A program made the translations under genes and the position numbers. Shown here piece after piece: positions 1-12,800 of a stretch of 64,000 bases of DNA. Numbering within the stretch: the first letter of the stretch is position 1; every line of letters starts with the position of its first letter. The notes under the pieces were generated by a model that was given only the letters and a program-made list of their open reading frames with translations, made no database searches and was not told where the DNA came from. Origin of the DNA: Tipula vernalis (Eukaryota > Arthropoda > Insecta > Diptera > Tipulidae); assembly GCA_958295665.1 (NCBI GenBank), contig OY282559.1, positions 272,192,047 through 272,256,046 of the forward strand. The letters are read 5' to 3'.

Positions 1-1200
1 CAAACGTTATAGCTTATCAAACAGTTTTAAGACGTTATAAATTATCAAATAGTCTTAATGAGCTTATCGCGCAACGCTTCTTGTTTTGATTTATGCTTTG
101 CTGTGAAGAATAATTTATCATCGTATTTTCTAAATTAGGAACTGGATTGTAACCAAATACTTTTAATCCAGTTGTTTAACAACCGTCGACGTTTGAAAAT
201 TACCAATCTGAAATATGTCATTTAAGTAATTGAATAAAAATTTGGAAATTTCCTGGTATGTAATTAATTTTGAGATGAATTTTTATGTTTCTTGATATAA
301 AAGCTTTCCAAAATTAATCATTTACTGATATTTTGCCCCTTACATATGGATATATTTAATTTAATTGTAAAGGAATTTTGTCTTTTAAATTAGTGAATGA
401 AACCATATCCAAACTTTGAAAACCATCCTACCAACAAGTAAAATAATTTTATTTTTCGAAAAGAATTTTAACATAAGGAACCAAAATTAACAGTTTCCGA
501 TTATTTTCAACGATTAAATTTCAATTTTCTATGTAACCTTTCTAATACCTCAAGTACCTACACTTCTCGGATAACCGTTTTAAATTAGGACTTCGGTTGG
601 TATTTTGAAAAATCTCGTTTATAATGTTAAAATTTGTTCGGCTAACAAGAGTACTGTTTTATTTGTGAAAGATGATCGAAGCCAATTAAAATGTACATAT
701 AAATTTAATTCTCGAGGTAAAACTATTAAACGAGTCCAAAAAATTATCAATTTCTGAATTTGGAATCGCCACAATGATTATTATGAACATACCGATAAAA
801 TAAAGATAGGTTTGAGGGAAGGGGGAGGGGGGGGGTCCAGTTTAGTGTAGTTGAATAGCTTTTTCAAAAATATTAAATACGTATTATTTGTTATTCGATG
901 CGGTATGTACTATGCAAAATATTCTACCGTCCCGGTACATTTTTTTCACCCTGTTTATATATTCATAGTATAGATAGAGTAAAACATAGTACGTAGTAAA
1001 ATAACGGTTTATCGTGTGCAATCCACTCTCATTATTCATTGTAGGCTCTCGAATGAGGAAAAGTAGATATATTTACAAAGTATTGTAGAGCATTTAGGCT
1101 CGAATTCAGAAGGTGATAAGCATAATTCATATAACAACGATAACATGAACCTTAATTTTGATGCTGAGGAATCAGATGTGGAAGTTTTATAATTATTATT
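1..1200. other. AT-rich DNA without recognisable genes
   Basis: No reading frame or known repeat is recognised here. The first 60 bases hold about two diverged copies of a 28-base direct repeat beginning ACGTTATA and containing TTATCAAA. A G-rich run lies at about 817-836. Nothing else stands out. Confidence 0.5.
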
Positions 1201-2350
1201 AAAACTTGGTTACAACCACCCAAGGTTCCGCACTCAATGCCACGAAGGGCCCATGGTACAAACGAGTGAGTCTATCCTAAATAGAGAAGCGTGCTGCAGC
1301 CTTAATAAACTGAAGTAGTTTAGGCCTAGGCAAGGAAGACTGCTGAGCTTCCGCAATAGGGCCAGAGTTAAATAATTGCAAAGTAACTCCGTTGAAAGTT
1401 GGATGACTGCATACGAAGTGAATGCGGAGATGTACTTTAAAATGGCCGTGACCAGTAAGAATGGCGATCAAAACTCTCAACTGGCTGAGAGATAAAGCAA
1501 ACCTAGTAGCCCTCAAGTTATGTTCACTAATAAAAAGTTTCACAATGCTCCAGCAACCAGTAGCAAGCCATTGCTGTTTTAATTCACTTATGTTCGGGAC
1601 CGATAAATTTAAACCCAGCCCCAGCTTCTACTAGATAATCAGCAATATCATTGTCCTCAATGCCACTATGGACAGGAACCCATATGATCGTCACTCTATA
1701 ACTTGAACAGAGAAGATGTATAATTTACAGTCCTCAACAAATTTACCTTGATACAGTCAAGGAATTATTCAGCGAATTCAGCACAGATAATCTGTCTGTT
1801 CAGGAAACAAAGTTTTTAGGGCAATGGCTTCCGCTTGAAACACTTTGCAGTACATTCCATAACCAGAACTATTCTCGGAGCGAGAGCCACCAGAAAAGAA
1901 GACCATCGAGTCATGCAAGCTGTCAAGAAAATCCAGTGATCTCCACTGATTTCTCGAAGGTCGTGCGACCACCGAATATAATTTAGTGAAATTGAATTCA
2001 GACATCAGTCTATCATTAACCATATCAATTTCTGGTACTAATGATGAGTAATCATTTAAAATTGTTCTATGGCCCACGATTGAACCAAGAGGAACTACCT
2101 GTGCTTAAAATGAAAGAATGTAGCTGTGGAAAAGAATAGAATTGATTCCATGGCAAGAAGGGGAGTTTATTCCATAGCACCTGTAATGGCACTACAAGCA
2201 ATAATATGTAGACCATTAAGTTTAATAATTGAAGCCTTTAATTTAACCACCGGGCCACCAAACACCAAAAATTTGGACAATATTGGGCACCTTTAGTGTA
2301 ATATTTAGTAAACCGATGCATAGTTTGCTTTGTAGGCATATAAAACAGAA
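1201..2350 (-). pseudogene. LINE remnant: 3' part of ORF2 with RNase H
   Basis: This is the decayed 3' end of a non-LTR retrotransposon read on the minus strand. Between 2,077 and 1,778 the translation holds an RNase H-like start (FFSGGSRSENSSGYG followed by VFQAEAIAL), the usual arrangement of the first catalytic strand and the following helix; the expected catalytic Asp before GS is replaced by Gly. At 1,543-1,277 comes a segment like the RNase H tail region (LSQLRVLIAILTGHG). Upstream, around 2,150-2,210, a short stretch resembles the ITGAM..TP..AME segment that lies between RT and RNase H in I/LOA/R1-like elements. The pieces are in different frames with stops, so it is a dead copy. The clade is not resolved, but RNase H limits it to elements that carry this domain. 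Confidence 0.65.
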
Positions 2351-2651
2351 ACGTTGACAAGGATTACACCAATTACATAAAAAGGAATCTAGACAAAAAA
2401 CCATTGGAAATGGTTTGGAACCTTTGGAGCAGGAAGAATTGCTAGACTATATTGGACTTCTGATTGTCATTGAGACCCACCGATCAAATTATAACCCTGT
2501 GCCACAGCTCTGGAAGTAGAATGCGTATTACTTATATCCCATCACAATGGCTGTTCGGAGTTTCTTTAAAATAGCGTGGTTCATTATTATAAGGCGGGCA
2601 CCCATTACGGAAGTATTTAGAGATTGATTATTGGAAGATAGCTGAAGACTA

Positions 2652-2742
2652 TGTAGCGGCTCATTCATTCATTTATATATATCAAACAATCATTTATGTA
2701 AATTAACATTCACTTACCACTACAATACAGGGTTAACGCATT
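2652..2742 (+). repeat. Truncated 5' LTR of the gypsy element
   Basis: These 91 bases match 5,935-6,025 almost base for base, including GGTTAACGCATT near the end. After 2,742 the two copies diverge abruptly, which marks a deletion junction inside the 5' LTR. Confidence 0.85.
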
Positions 2743-2856
2743 CCCTACGTCGAAACCATCGACGTCTCAGCATATCAACAAGCTTGATGCTGAAGAGAGT
2801 AGTTTAAAAAACTACCAGCAAACAGTGTAGGGACCCCAATAAACCCTAATCAATAT

Positions 2857-5800
2857 ACATCTCGATTATTTGTAATCGACAAAATAAACAAAATAACTTA
2901 TTTAGTCGACACTGGCGCTGACCTTTCGGTTATTCCAGTTTACAATTAAAGAAGTGAGTTTAATATTCTAAAAAGAAATTCAAATCTAGTTTTGTCCGTC
3001 GCCAATGGCACTAATATCCATACTTACGGCACAAAGTTGCTTCAGTTGGATTTGGGACTAAAACGAACCTTCACGCATGCTTTCATATTAGCTTCTGTGA
3101 ATCGTCCCATCATTGGCGCCCACTTCTTGTGCAAATTCGGACTATTGGTTGATCTAACGAATAAACGGCTGGTTGATTCAGTGACAAAGCTGTCAATCAA
3201 TGCCAACATGGTTCACGTCGACACACCGACCCCGATCCATTATTCAATCACCAACAGCTACGGCACTTTGCTAAAAAAGTTTCCTCAACTTACAGCAGAG
3301 CCGAATTATAAATTGCCAGTCCGACACAATGTGGTCCATCACATTGTCACAGCAGGACATCTGCCTGTATCAAGACCAAGAAGACTAGATCAAGTCCGCC
3401 ATAAAGCAGCATTTACGGAATTTCAACATACGGTGGAATTAGGGATTTGCAGGCCCTCTGCATCTCCCGTTTCATGTCCATTGCACATGGTAAAGAAAAA
3501 AGTTCTCGATTAGCGACCATGTGGGGATTATAGACGATTGAACACGGTAACAATACCTGATCGTTATCCTATACCTCACATTCATAATTTCTCCATGCAT
3601 TTACATGGATGCAACATTTTTTCAAAGATCGATCTCGTCAGAGCTTATCATTTGATTCCCGTTTCCCCTGAGGACGTTTTCAAAACGGCAATAACAACTC
3701 CTTTTGGCCTGTTCGAATTCACTCGAATGCCATTCGGATTACGTAATGCCGCTCAAACGTTTCAGCGTTTTATGAACGAAGTCGTTCGAAACTTAGACTT
3801 TGTTTTCGTCTACATTGACGATACTCTTGTGGCATCGCAAACTGAGGAACAGCACAAACTCCACCTGGAACAACTCTTCCAAAGGTTAACTGAGTTTGAT
3901 GTTCACATCAATAGTTCCAAATGCGTCTTTGGCGCGTCAAATCTTGATTTCCTCAGCCACAAAATAACCCCTAATGGTATTCTGCCGTCCGAAGAACGAA
4001 TTAATGCTATTAGGGAATTTCCAGCTCCAAGCTCAATAAAGCACATTCAGCGGTTCATCGGTATGGTAAACTACTACCACCGATTTATACCAAAGCTCGC
4101 TGAAATACTTGCACCAGTTCACAGCAATTTGGTCGTACTTCTACGTAAACCCAAAACACCCAAGAATTTCTCTTGGACTGACGAATGTGAACAAGCATTC
4201 ACGTGACTCAAGGCTGAACTGGCGAAAATAACACTGCTTGCACATCCATTGAGCAATTCAAAACTAAGTTTAACTACTGACGCATCTAACACTGCCGTTG
4301 GAGCAGTATTGCAACAGTTTAATAACGAGTCTTGGGAACCATTGGGATTTTTCTCAAGGAAACTTTCAGATGCTGAAAAGAAATATTCCGCATTTGATCG
4401 GGAATTACTCGCAATATATCTGGCAGTGAAACACTTCAGATATTTTGTCGAAGGTCGGGATTTCACAATCTATACCGACCACAAACCTCTGACTAGAGCA
4501 ATTCAGTCTAAAACTGAACGTAATCCGAGGCAAGCTCGTCATTTGGATTATATTAGTCAATTTACCACAGACATTCAGCATGTGCACGGTTATGACAACG
4601 TTGTTGCAGATACACTCTCTAGCACAACGGACAACGTAATGGCCACAGTCGAAACACAATTCGACTTAAATAAAATCTCAATTATACAACAGGCTGACCT
4701 AGAACTTCAGAAATTGCATTCTGGTTCCGAATGTCACACTAGTTCATCACTGAAACTAGCTAGCACTTGTCAAATTACCTGACCTTGAAATCTTCTGCGA
4801 AACATCCACGGGTTACAATCGCCCGTACATCGCAGAACCACTTCGTCGAACAATCTTCGATGCATTACATAACATTTCACATCCTGGTGTCCGTGCAACT
4901 CGTAAGTTGATTACTGCTCGATATTTTTGGCCTAGTATGAACAAAGACGTAAGCCTTTGGGCTCAGTCCTGTTTATCCTGCCAACGTGCCAAAGTCCAAA
5001 GGCATACTAAATCATCCCATGGACAATTCCAAATACCATCAGGTCGTTTTGAACATATCCATATAGATATAGTAGGACCACTTCCTCTATCTAACGGATA
5101 TACTTACCTGCTCATCTGTGTCGATCGATTCACTCGATGGCCTGAAGCCTACTGCATGACCAATATGTCAGCTGCAACCATTGCCTTGACTTTTGTCAAC
5201 AATTACGTTTCACGATTCGACGTGCCCCTTAATATCACTACTGATCAAGGAACGCAGTTTGAGTCAAAGCTTTTCAGCGAGTTAACAAAACTCCTTGGCT
5301 CACATCGGATTCGTACAACGGCTTATCATCCTCAAGCTAACGGCATGGTCGAACGCTTCCACCGGCAACTCAAAGCTGCGTTAATGACCAGAGGAAACAC
5401 AATCAATTGGAGTTCGGAAATACCCATGGTACTACTGGGAATCCGCGCAACCGTGAAAGAAGATCTGAAGTGCTCACCAGCTGAAATGGTTTATGGACAA
5501 ACCATCAAGCTACCAGGTGAGTTCTTCGTCGAAAATCCTCTTTTACCCTTACCAACTAGCGACACAGTCATCGACCAACTCCGAAACACCATGCAAAACC
5601 ATCCCAAAATCAACTCGGCAAGCTAAACAAGATGACCTTTTTGTTCCCAAGTCACTTGCCAACTGTGATTTTGTGTTCGTAAGAACGGACAAGGTTCGCA
5701 CAGGCTTATCTCCTCCTTATGAAAGGCCGTTTAAAGTCATTCGACGCCTTCGGAAGCAATTCACCGTGTCAATTAATGGAAAAAACCAAACCATTTCAAT

Positions 5801-5906
5801 TGACCGGCTCAAACCGGCTTACGGCATACTATGTTCCACTGATGCGAAATCAGTGTCTCGACAACATAAATCAGTTCGTTTCAAGCCTAACACTGAACTT
5901 CCTTAA
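2857..5906 (+). pseudogene. Gypsy pol polyprotein remnant (protease, RT, RNase H, integrase)
   Basis: Domains in order are: aspartic protease with LVDTGADLSVIP near 2,910-2,940; reverse transcriptase with [15 protein letters not shown] at 3,811-3,822; RNase H with TTDASNTAVGAVLQQ near 4,261-4,320; integrase from about 4,784 with a CLSCQ zinc-binding pair and a DDE core (D in HIDIVGP, D in TTDQGTQF, E in GMVERFHR, residues about 54, 113 and 149 counted from 4,907); and a C-terminal segment ending SIDRLKPAYG. The frame is broken by stops at 2,947 (TAA), 3,511 (TAG, where [11 protein letters not shown] is usual, so probably Trp to stop) and 4,204 (TGA), and by frameshifts near 4,740-4,780 and 5,600-5,620. 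The copy cannot make an active polyprotein. All catalytic motifs are still readable, so decay is mild. Confidence 0.9.
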
Positions 5907-5934
5907 GGAGGGGAACTCACTTACGGGGGAGCCC

Positions 5935-6025
5935 TGTAGCGGCTCATTCATTCATTTATATATATCAAACATTCATTTATGTAAATTAACATTCACTTAC
6001 CACTACAATACAAGGTTAACGCATT
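5935..6025 (+). repeat. Start of the 3' LTR of the gypsy element
   Basis: It begins TGTAGCGGCTC directly after a purine-rich tract and matches the 5' remnant over the shared length. The LTR continues past 6,025, but with no second full copy its end cannot be fixed. The open frame at 6,035-6,343 probably lies in LTR or flanking sequence and is not recognised. Confidence 0.75.
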
Positions 6026-6345
6026 AAATATCTTTTGCGTCACATACTGACATCTAGCGAATATATCTGGTCAACAAAAAATACAATTCGACATCGAATT
6101 TTCCTCTGTTGCTCCACCTTGCTTTCATTATCTTTTTCAATTCAATTACGAGTTAATATTTTCTCTGTGTCTCCATCTCGGGTGCAAAAAGCACAACTAC
6201 ATAAATTGATTACTGTAGATGAACAGCTTTTTCGGTTCAAGGCGCGAACGAAGTTTATGTGGTATATCCCTTCAAAATCCGCACAAACCCGTTTTTTAAA
6301 TCAAGGAAAGCGTGTTGTCAAAGAGCATAGCTCCAGTCACTGAGC

Positions 6346-7275
6346 GGAAGAGGTTTTAAATTCGGCTTAAAATTCACGGATATATTAAAAAGTAAAATTT
6401 ACTATCTTTACCTGGGTAAATATTGACAATGTGAAGGTTAAAGATAAACAAAATTTTACCTAACATAAACATTTTCAAAATGTGCAGAGAAATTTCCACA
6501 TCTGATAAATTTTCAACCCACTTTGTATCGAAAATCTCTTGCTCTTTAGTTTCACTCATAATAAATTGTCTGAATTCCTGCTGCAGATTCAAGTGGCTGT
6601 CTTAATTCCGAAACTGCTATTTTTGACTTCTTATTAGGGTATAACCCGTATAACTTAAATTATTTCCGTTAAACTGAGTATTTTTCATTTTTCAAATTCT
6701 ACCCTTGTTACGTTAGGAAAACATTCGTTATCAAAACTTTTATTTAAATTATTGTATAAATTGTAACCTTCACTTAATAACCTTAACTCTCCTTTTCTAG
6801 AATTAATAAAAAAAATTAAGCTACAAAAACCACAAATTAATTAATTAATGGGATACTATTATTAAACATTTGAAGAACGATGTTAAATTTTTGTATCGTA
6901 CACAGTTTTTAGAATTTTCAGTTAATTAATTTTGTGTTTTTTGTAAATTTATCTAGGCAAAAACCGCATAAGGAAAATTGTTTAATGTTTAAATGATGTA
7001 ATAAAAGAAATAATTCAAATTTTTCAGATTGTACTGAATATCACTGTAATGTACTATTGTACTTTTATAAATGAATTGTATCTAAAAAAGTATAATTGTA
7101 CCTAAAATTCCATCACTGCTAGGTACCGATTATAAATCTCACGAACTTAAGTTTACCGGACGGGGTCGTTTGGTGTTTCGGGTTATTTGATTGAGTCGGC
7201 TGTACCTTTTGCCCCTTTTTAAACAAAAGCTTTTTTTTGTTGGCCTAATGGTTACAAAGTCGTAAATTCTGCAAG
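6346..7275. other. AT-rich DNA without recognisable genes
   Basis: No coding or repeat signature is recognised. The short minus-strand frame at 6,374-6,592 has no family resemblance. Confidence 0.4.
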
Positions 7276-7404
7276 ATGCAGATTTCACCTTTGAACTATT
7301 TGGGTTGTCTTCTAAAACAAAAAATCAAAAACTCAAAATTCCCCCAAAACAAATCCCGAAACAAAAAATTCAGAAAATCAAAATCCAAAAACGCAATTTT
7401 TAAA

Positions 7405-7545
7405 AAATGTTCTTGCAGATTTTCTCATTTCTCGGCGAACCAGGTTTCCAAAACTGCAAAATATCGATTTAAAAAATGTCATGTCCGTTATTCCTTCCTT
7501 CCTGTCATACATTTTTAGTTTTACTCCCATTCTCAGTTTATTCTC
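7405..7545 (+). repeat. Dispersed repeat copy, related to 20,295-20,460
   Basis: The order of short matches TGTTC...CAGATTTTC...GGTTTCCA...CAAAATATCGATT...CCTTCCTTCC...ACTCCCATTCTCA is shared in the same orientation with 20,295-20,460. The two copies are strongly diverged. No terminal structure was found. Confidence 0.55.
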
Positions 7546-8269
7546 CATTTCGAATTTCACAAATCTATCGAATTTCAATCTAGCTTACTAATCTATCGAA
7601 ATATCACATTATCGAAATTCAGTCGGTTGAATTTTAATCGACCGAATGATTTCAATTTATCGAATTTGAATCTATCAAATTCAGTCTATTTAGTTCATGA
7701 ATCTATAGAATTTCAATCTGTCGAATTTCGGCATATCGAATTTCTATCTATTAAATGATTCTAACAAACCACCAATTTCCATTATTTATCGAATTTCAAT
7801 TTGACGACTTTCAGTCTATCTGGTTTCTAATCTATTGAATTTCAATTCATCGAATTTGAAACATTCGAATTCATCAATTTATTAAGTTATTCCGGTTTGG
7901 GGTCGTTTGACTTATAGCGAATTGGTCGCAAATAATATATCAACTAAAAGTTTGACCGCGATACGCAAGTATCTTTTTCTAACACAAAGCGTAAATTATA
8001 AAATTTGAATAAATCGAATATGAATCTATCGAATTTCAGTCTATCGAAGGACTTCATCGTTAAATTTCACCAATCTACCTTTAGGCAACCTTATCTAGAA
8101 AAAAATAATACAGAAACTGAAAATTCCGAAAAAAATCAAGAAAACTAAAATCCAGAAACACAATTATCAAAGTGCGGCCCAAGTTAAAATTGAAATTTAT
8201 AAAATGTCTATAAAATTTGAGTTTTCCGTAAAGTTCTTAATTATTAATGGTAATGTAAATTGCTTCGTC

Positions 8270-8480
8270 AACCTTTCAGACATAGATCAATGGAATTGTA
8301 TCGCTCATATAGCTTCTACTGACAGTTCTACCACAAATTTTTCAAGGTATTTTGTGGTTGTCTTAATTCGTTGGGTTAGTATAGTATTGACGAATGTATT
8401 GGAGTGAATTACGGATTTAATGCTTCGTTAATGATTCGTCAACATTGCAGACACAGATCAATGGAATTTTCAACTATTCT
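8270..8480 (-). repeat. Dispersed repeat copies, inverted relative to 19,871-20,060
   Basis: CAGACATAGATCAATGGAAT through AATTCGTTGGGTTAGTATAG at 8,275-8,390 is the reverse complement of the repeat at 19,900-20,030. A second partial copy (GATTCGTCAACATTGCAGAC, then ACAGATCAATGG) follows at about 8,430-8,470. The family is unknown. Confidence 0.65.
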
Positions 8481-8825
8481 GGATTTTAAAATTTCCGGAT
8501 TAATGTGCAGGCAAATGTATAATCCATCGAATTTCTATTCACCCACCAACATATCGAGTTTCAATCTGTCCAATCTATCGAAATTTCGAGCTTTAGAATT
8601 ACAACCGGTTAAATTTCAGGCTATCGATGCGAAGGATTTCAATCAATCGAATTTCAATTTGTCGTATTTCATTCTATCTTTTAAAATTCAGGACAATTGA
8701 AAAGTAAAAACCCAGAAAAACAAAATCCCGCAAAAAAAAAATCTAGAAATTATCAGAAAAGCAATCCAGAAAAAATATTTTGTTTAAAATAAATGAAAAA
8801 AATTCCAATTTATAGACATTTTTTC

Positions 8826-8944
8826 ACCTCCATCTATCAGTAGAGGCGGTACGAGCGATACAATTCCTTTGATCTGGGTCTACAAGGTTGACGAATCATT
8901 AACCAATTTAAAACAAATCCGCAGTTCAACTCAATACAATCGTC
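8826..8944 (+). repeat. Left half of the dispersed repeat that hosts the satellite-armed element
   Basis: It carries CAATTCCTTTGATCTG, GGTTGACGAA and AAATCCGCA in the same order as the unbroken copy at 19,871-20,060. The missing right half (CTAACCCAACGAATTAAGCC) resumes at 18,525, on the other side of the 9.56-kb insertion. Together they show the pre-insertion site. Confidence 0.75.
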
Positions 8945-8952
8945 GTTGTCAT
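8945..8952 (+). repeat. Target-site duplication, left copy (GTTGTCAT)
   Basis: The eight bases GTTGTCAT precede the left terminal repeat and recur at 18,517-18,524 directly after the right one. Comparison with the unbroken copy of the host repeat near 20,010 fits a single copy before insertion. Confidence 0.8.
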
Positions 8953-8990
8953 ACCGTTGTGAAGTTAGCACGTAAAGTTAGCACGAAAAA
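8953..8990 (+). repeat. Left terminal inverted repeat with two AGTTAGCACG motifs
   Basis: The first 38 bases contain TGTGAAGTTAGCACG followed by AAAGTTAGCACGAAAA. The decamer AGTTAGCACG therefore occurs twice in close succession and recurs inverted at the right end. It is a candidate recognition site for the mobilising protein. Confidence 0.75.
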
Positions 8991-9866
8991 TTTCAAAATG
9001 TATGCACGGCAATACTTTTAATCAAAGACTTAAACCAGTTTTTTTTTTATACGGATAGTTCTAAAAACAGCCTTACAAAATTTAAAAATAAAAAAATGTA
9101 CAACAACTTATCGTAATAACCTAAATTAAAAAGTTTTACCCAAAAAAAAAAAATTCTTAGCAAAGCGCTAAGTCCGACTGCAACACGAACAGAAAAACTG
9201 AAGTTAGTTCTTCCAATACAATTCCAAAATTATTGCATTATTTTGTTCATTATTTTGTTTTTATTTTCTTGACCAAATGTATAGTATTTTCAATTTCGAC
9301 AAATAAAAAATAGTATATTGTATAACAAATTAAGAAGCCAAGTCATTGCAATACAAAAGGGAAATTTGCAGCCTGAGCGATAGAGAGGGCTGCAATCAGT
9401 TGAGTATTGCAATTATGCGTTTACACACGAGTTACAAACGCTATTTTTTCTACGATACAATAGTCCTGTAATAATTATAAATAATTAGCAACATAAAAAA
9501 TTAAAAATTTGTAAGAATCAAGAAAATTAATAACTGAAACGTTCAGAATATAATTAAAACATTTGGGTTTTCATCACAAATCGTGTGGCAATTGAGAAAT
9601 CGTTGTGCAATGAAATTACAACACGATTTGTGCAAAGTATCCTTTTCTTGTATAATTAAATTTCAAAAATCATCAAAGAAAGCTTAGGTTACTTCATTAT
9701 GGTAGAAAAATATATTTAATTGGCTGATAAAATGAAAATTTGATTGTTTTCATTGGAAAAAATTATTTGGCACAGAAAAAATTAGATTTTTTTATTCTCA
9801 GCCAATTAAATAGGATTTTAAATGAAATAATGGAATATTTTCAGGATTATAGAGAAACAACAGTTT
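8991..9866. other. Left subterminal region of the satellite-armed element
   Basis: It is AT-rich with no coding signal. A 135-base segment at about 9,335-9,470 (AAGTCATTGCAATAC ... CACACGAGTTACAAACG) is matched, diverged, at 23,228-23,350 outside the element. This suggests either a related element fragment there or a captured dispersed repeat here. Confidence 0.5.
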
Positions 9867-12800
9867 AATTTTCAATTAAAGTAGAATCATTAACGAGCTA
9901 TTTGAGAAAATTTTGTAAATTTTGTATGGTTAGGAAGAGAGTACTAACGGTCCGTGCTGGACCCTTCCTCACATTTGTCGGACATGAATTTAATCTTCAA
10001 TTAAAATAGGATCATTAACGAGTTATTTGAGTAAATTTTGTAAATTTTGTATGGTTAAGAAGAGAGTACTAACGGTCCGTGCTGGACCCTTCCTCACATT
10101 TGTCGGACATGAATTTAATTTTCAATTAAAATAGAATCATTAACGAGCTATTTGAGTAAATTTTGTAAATTTTGTATGGTTAGGAAGAGAGTACTAACGG
10201 TCCGTGCTGGACCCTTCCTCACATTTGTCGGACATGAATTTAATTTTCAATTAAAATAGAATCATTAACGAGCTATTTGAGTAAATTTTGTAAATATTGT
10301 ATGGTTAGGAAGAGAGTACTAACGGTCCGTGCTGGACCCTTCCTCACATTTGTCGGACATGAATTTAATTTTCAATTAAAATAGAATCATTAACGAGCTA
10401 TTTGAGTAAATTTTGTAAATTTTGTATGGTTAGGAAGAGAGTACTAACGGTCCGTGCTGGACCCTTCCTCACATTTGTCGGACATGAATTTAATCTTCAA
10501 TTAAAATAGGATCATTAACGAGTTATTTGAGTAAATTTTGTAAATTTTGTATGGTTAAGAAGAGAGTACTAACGGTCCGTGCTGGACCCTTCCTCACATT
10601 TGTCGGACATGAATTTAATTTTCAATTAAAATAGAATCATTAACGAGCTATTTGAGTAAATTTTGTAAATTTTGTATGGTTAGGAAGAGAGTACTAACGA
10701 TCCGTGCTGGACCCTTCCTCACATTTGTCGGACATGAATTTAATTTTCAATTAAAGTAGAATCATTAACGAGTTATTTGAGTAAATTTTGTGAATTTTGT
10801 ATGGTTAGGAAGAGAGTACTAACGGTCCGTGCTGGACCCTTCCTCACATTTGTCGGACATGAATTTAATTTTCAATTAAAATAGAATCATTAACGAGCTA
10901 TTTGAGTAAATTTTGTAAATTTTGTATGGTTAGGAAGAGAGTACTAACGATCCGTGCTGGACCCTTCCTCACATTTGTCGGACATGAATTTAATTTTCAA
11001 TTAAAGTAGAATCATTAACGAGTTATTTGAGTAAATTTTGTAAATTTTGTATGGTTAGGAAGAGAGTACTAACGGTCCGTGCTGGACCCTTCCTCACATT
11101 TGTCGGACATGAATTTAATTTTCAATTAAAATAGAATCATTAACGAGCTATTTGAGTAAATTTTGTAAATTTTGTATGGTTAGGAAGAGAGTACTAACGG
11201 TCCGTGCTGGACCCTTCCTCACATTTGTCGGACATGAATTTAATTTTCAATTAAAATAGAATCATTAACGAGCTATTTGAGTAAATTTTGTAAATATTGT
11301 ATGGTTAGGAAGAGAGTACTAACGGTCCGTGCTGGACCCTTCCTCACATTTGTCGGACATGAATTTAATTTTCAATTAAAATAGAATCATTAACGAGCTA
11401 TTTGAGTAAATTTTGTAAATTTTGTATGGTTAGGAAGAGAGTACTAACGGTCCGTGCTGGACCCTTCCTCACATTTGTCGGACATGAATTTAATCTTCAA
11501 TTAAAATAGGATCATTAACGAGTTATTTGAGTAAATTTTGTAAATTTTGTATGGTTAAGAAGAGAGTACTAACGGTCCGTGCTGGACCCTTCCTCACATT
11601 TGTCGGACATGAATTTAATTTTCAATTAAAATAGAATCATTAACGAGCTATTTGAGTAAATTTTGTAAATTTTGTATGGTTAGGAAGAGAGTACTAACGA
11701 TCCGTGCTGGACCCTTCCTCACATTTGTCGGACATGAATTTAATTTTCAATTAAAGTAGAATCATTAACGAGTTATTTGAGTAAATTTTGTGAATTTTGT
11801 ATGGTTAGGAAGAGAGTACTAACGGTCCGTGCTGGACCCTTCCTCACATTTGTCGGACATGAATTTAATTTTCAATTAAAATAGAATCATTAACGAGCTA
11901 TTTGAGTAAATTTTGTAAATTTTGTATGGTTAGGAAGAGAGTACTAACGATCCGTGCTGGACCCTTCCTCACATTTGTCGGACATGAATTTAATTTTCAA
12001 TTAAAGTAGAATCATTAACGAGTTATTTGAGTAAATTTTGTAAATTTTGTATGGTTAGGAAGAGAGTACTAACGGTCCGTGCTGGACCCTTCCTCACATT
12101 TGTCGGACATGAATTTAATTTTCAATTAAAATAGAATCATTAACGAGCTATTTGAGTAAATTTTGTAAATTTTGTATGGTTAGGAAAAGAGTACTAACGA
12201 TCCGTGCTGGACCCTTCCTCACATTTGTCGGACATGAATTTAATTTTCAATAAAAATAGAATCATTAACGAGCTATTTGAGTAAATTTTGTAAATTTTGT
12301 ATGGTTAGGAAGAGAGTACTAACGGTCCGTGCTGGACCCTTCCTCACATTTGTCGGACATGAATTTAATCTTCAATTAAAATAGGATCATTAACGAGTTA
12401 TTTGAGTAAATTTTGTAAATTTTGTATGGTTAAGAAGAGAGTACTAACGGTCCGTGCTGGACCCTTCCTCACATTTGTCGGACATGAATTTAATTTTCAA
12501 TTAAAATAGAATCATTAACGAGCTATTTGAGTAAATTTTGTAAATTTTGTATGGTTAGGAAGAGAGTACTAACGATCCGTGCTGGACCCTTCCTCACATT
12601 TGTCGGACATGAATTTAATTTTCAATTAAAGTAGAATCATTAACGAGTTATTTGAGTAAATTTTGTAAATTTTGTATGGTTAGGAAGAGAGTACTAACGG
12701 TCCGTGCTGGACCCTTCCTCACATTTGTCGGACATGAATTTAATTTTCAATTAAAATAGAATCATTAACGAGCTATTTGAGTAAATTTTGTAAATTTTGT

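Larger units (their letters stand above)
2652..6025 (+). mobile_element. Ty3/gypsy LTR retrotransposon, CsRn1/Kabuki-like, internally deleted
   Basis: The element is bounded by two copies of the same LTR start (TGTAGCGGCTCATTCATTCA) at 2,652 and 5,935. It contains protease, reverse transcriptase, RNase H and integrase in Ty3/gypsy order on the plus strand. The left LTR matches the right one only for about 90 bases and then runs straight into the end of gag, so the rest of the 5' LTR, the primer binding site and most of gag are missing. A purine-rich tract with GGAGGGGAAC and CGGGGGAG lies just before the right LTR. The CsRn1/Kabuki assignment rests on protein similarity from memory (protease tail, RT YIDD box, SIDRLKPAY-like end of integrase) and is moderately sure. 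The end of the right LTR could not be placed; it lies beyond 6,025 and perhaps before 6,350. Confidence 0.85.
7325..8790. repeat. Degenerate short-period repeat tract (TCGAATTTCAATCTA-like)
   Basis: Three blocks alternate. A-rich blocks of the form AAATCCnGAAAA lie at about 7,325-7,400, 8,100-8,175 and 8,700-8,790. Blocks built from an imperfect unit of about 15 bases (ATCGAATTTCAATCT) lie at about 7,560-7,900, 7,990-8,050 and 8,515-8,665. Fragments of a dispersed repeat lie between them. The variable spacing and many substitutions indicate an old simple-sequence expansion. The open frames across it have no protein-like features. Confidence 0.7.

Noticed and set aside
7276..8700. Lysine- and asparagine-rich frames
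   Set aside because: They are translations of degenerate A-rich and TCGAATTTCAAT repeats.
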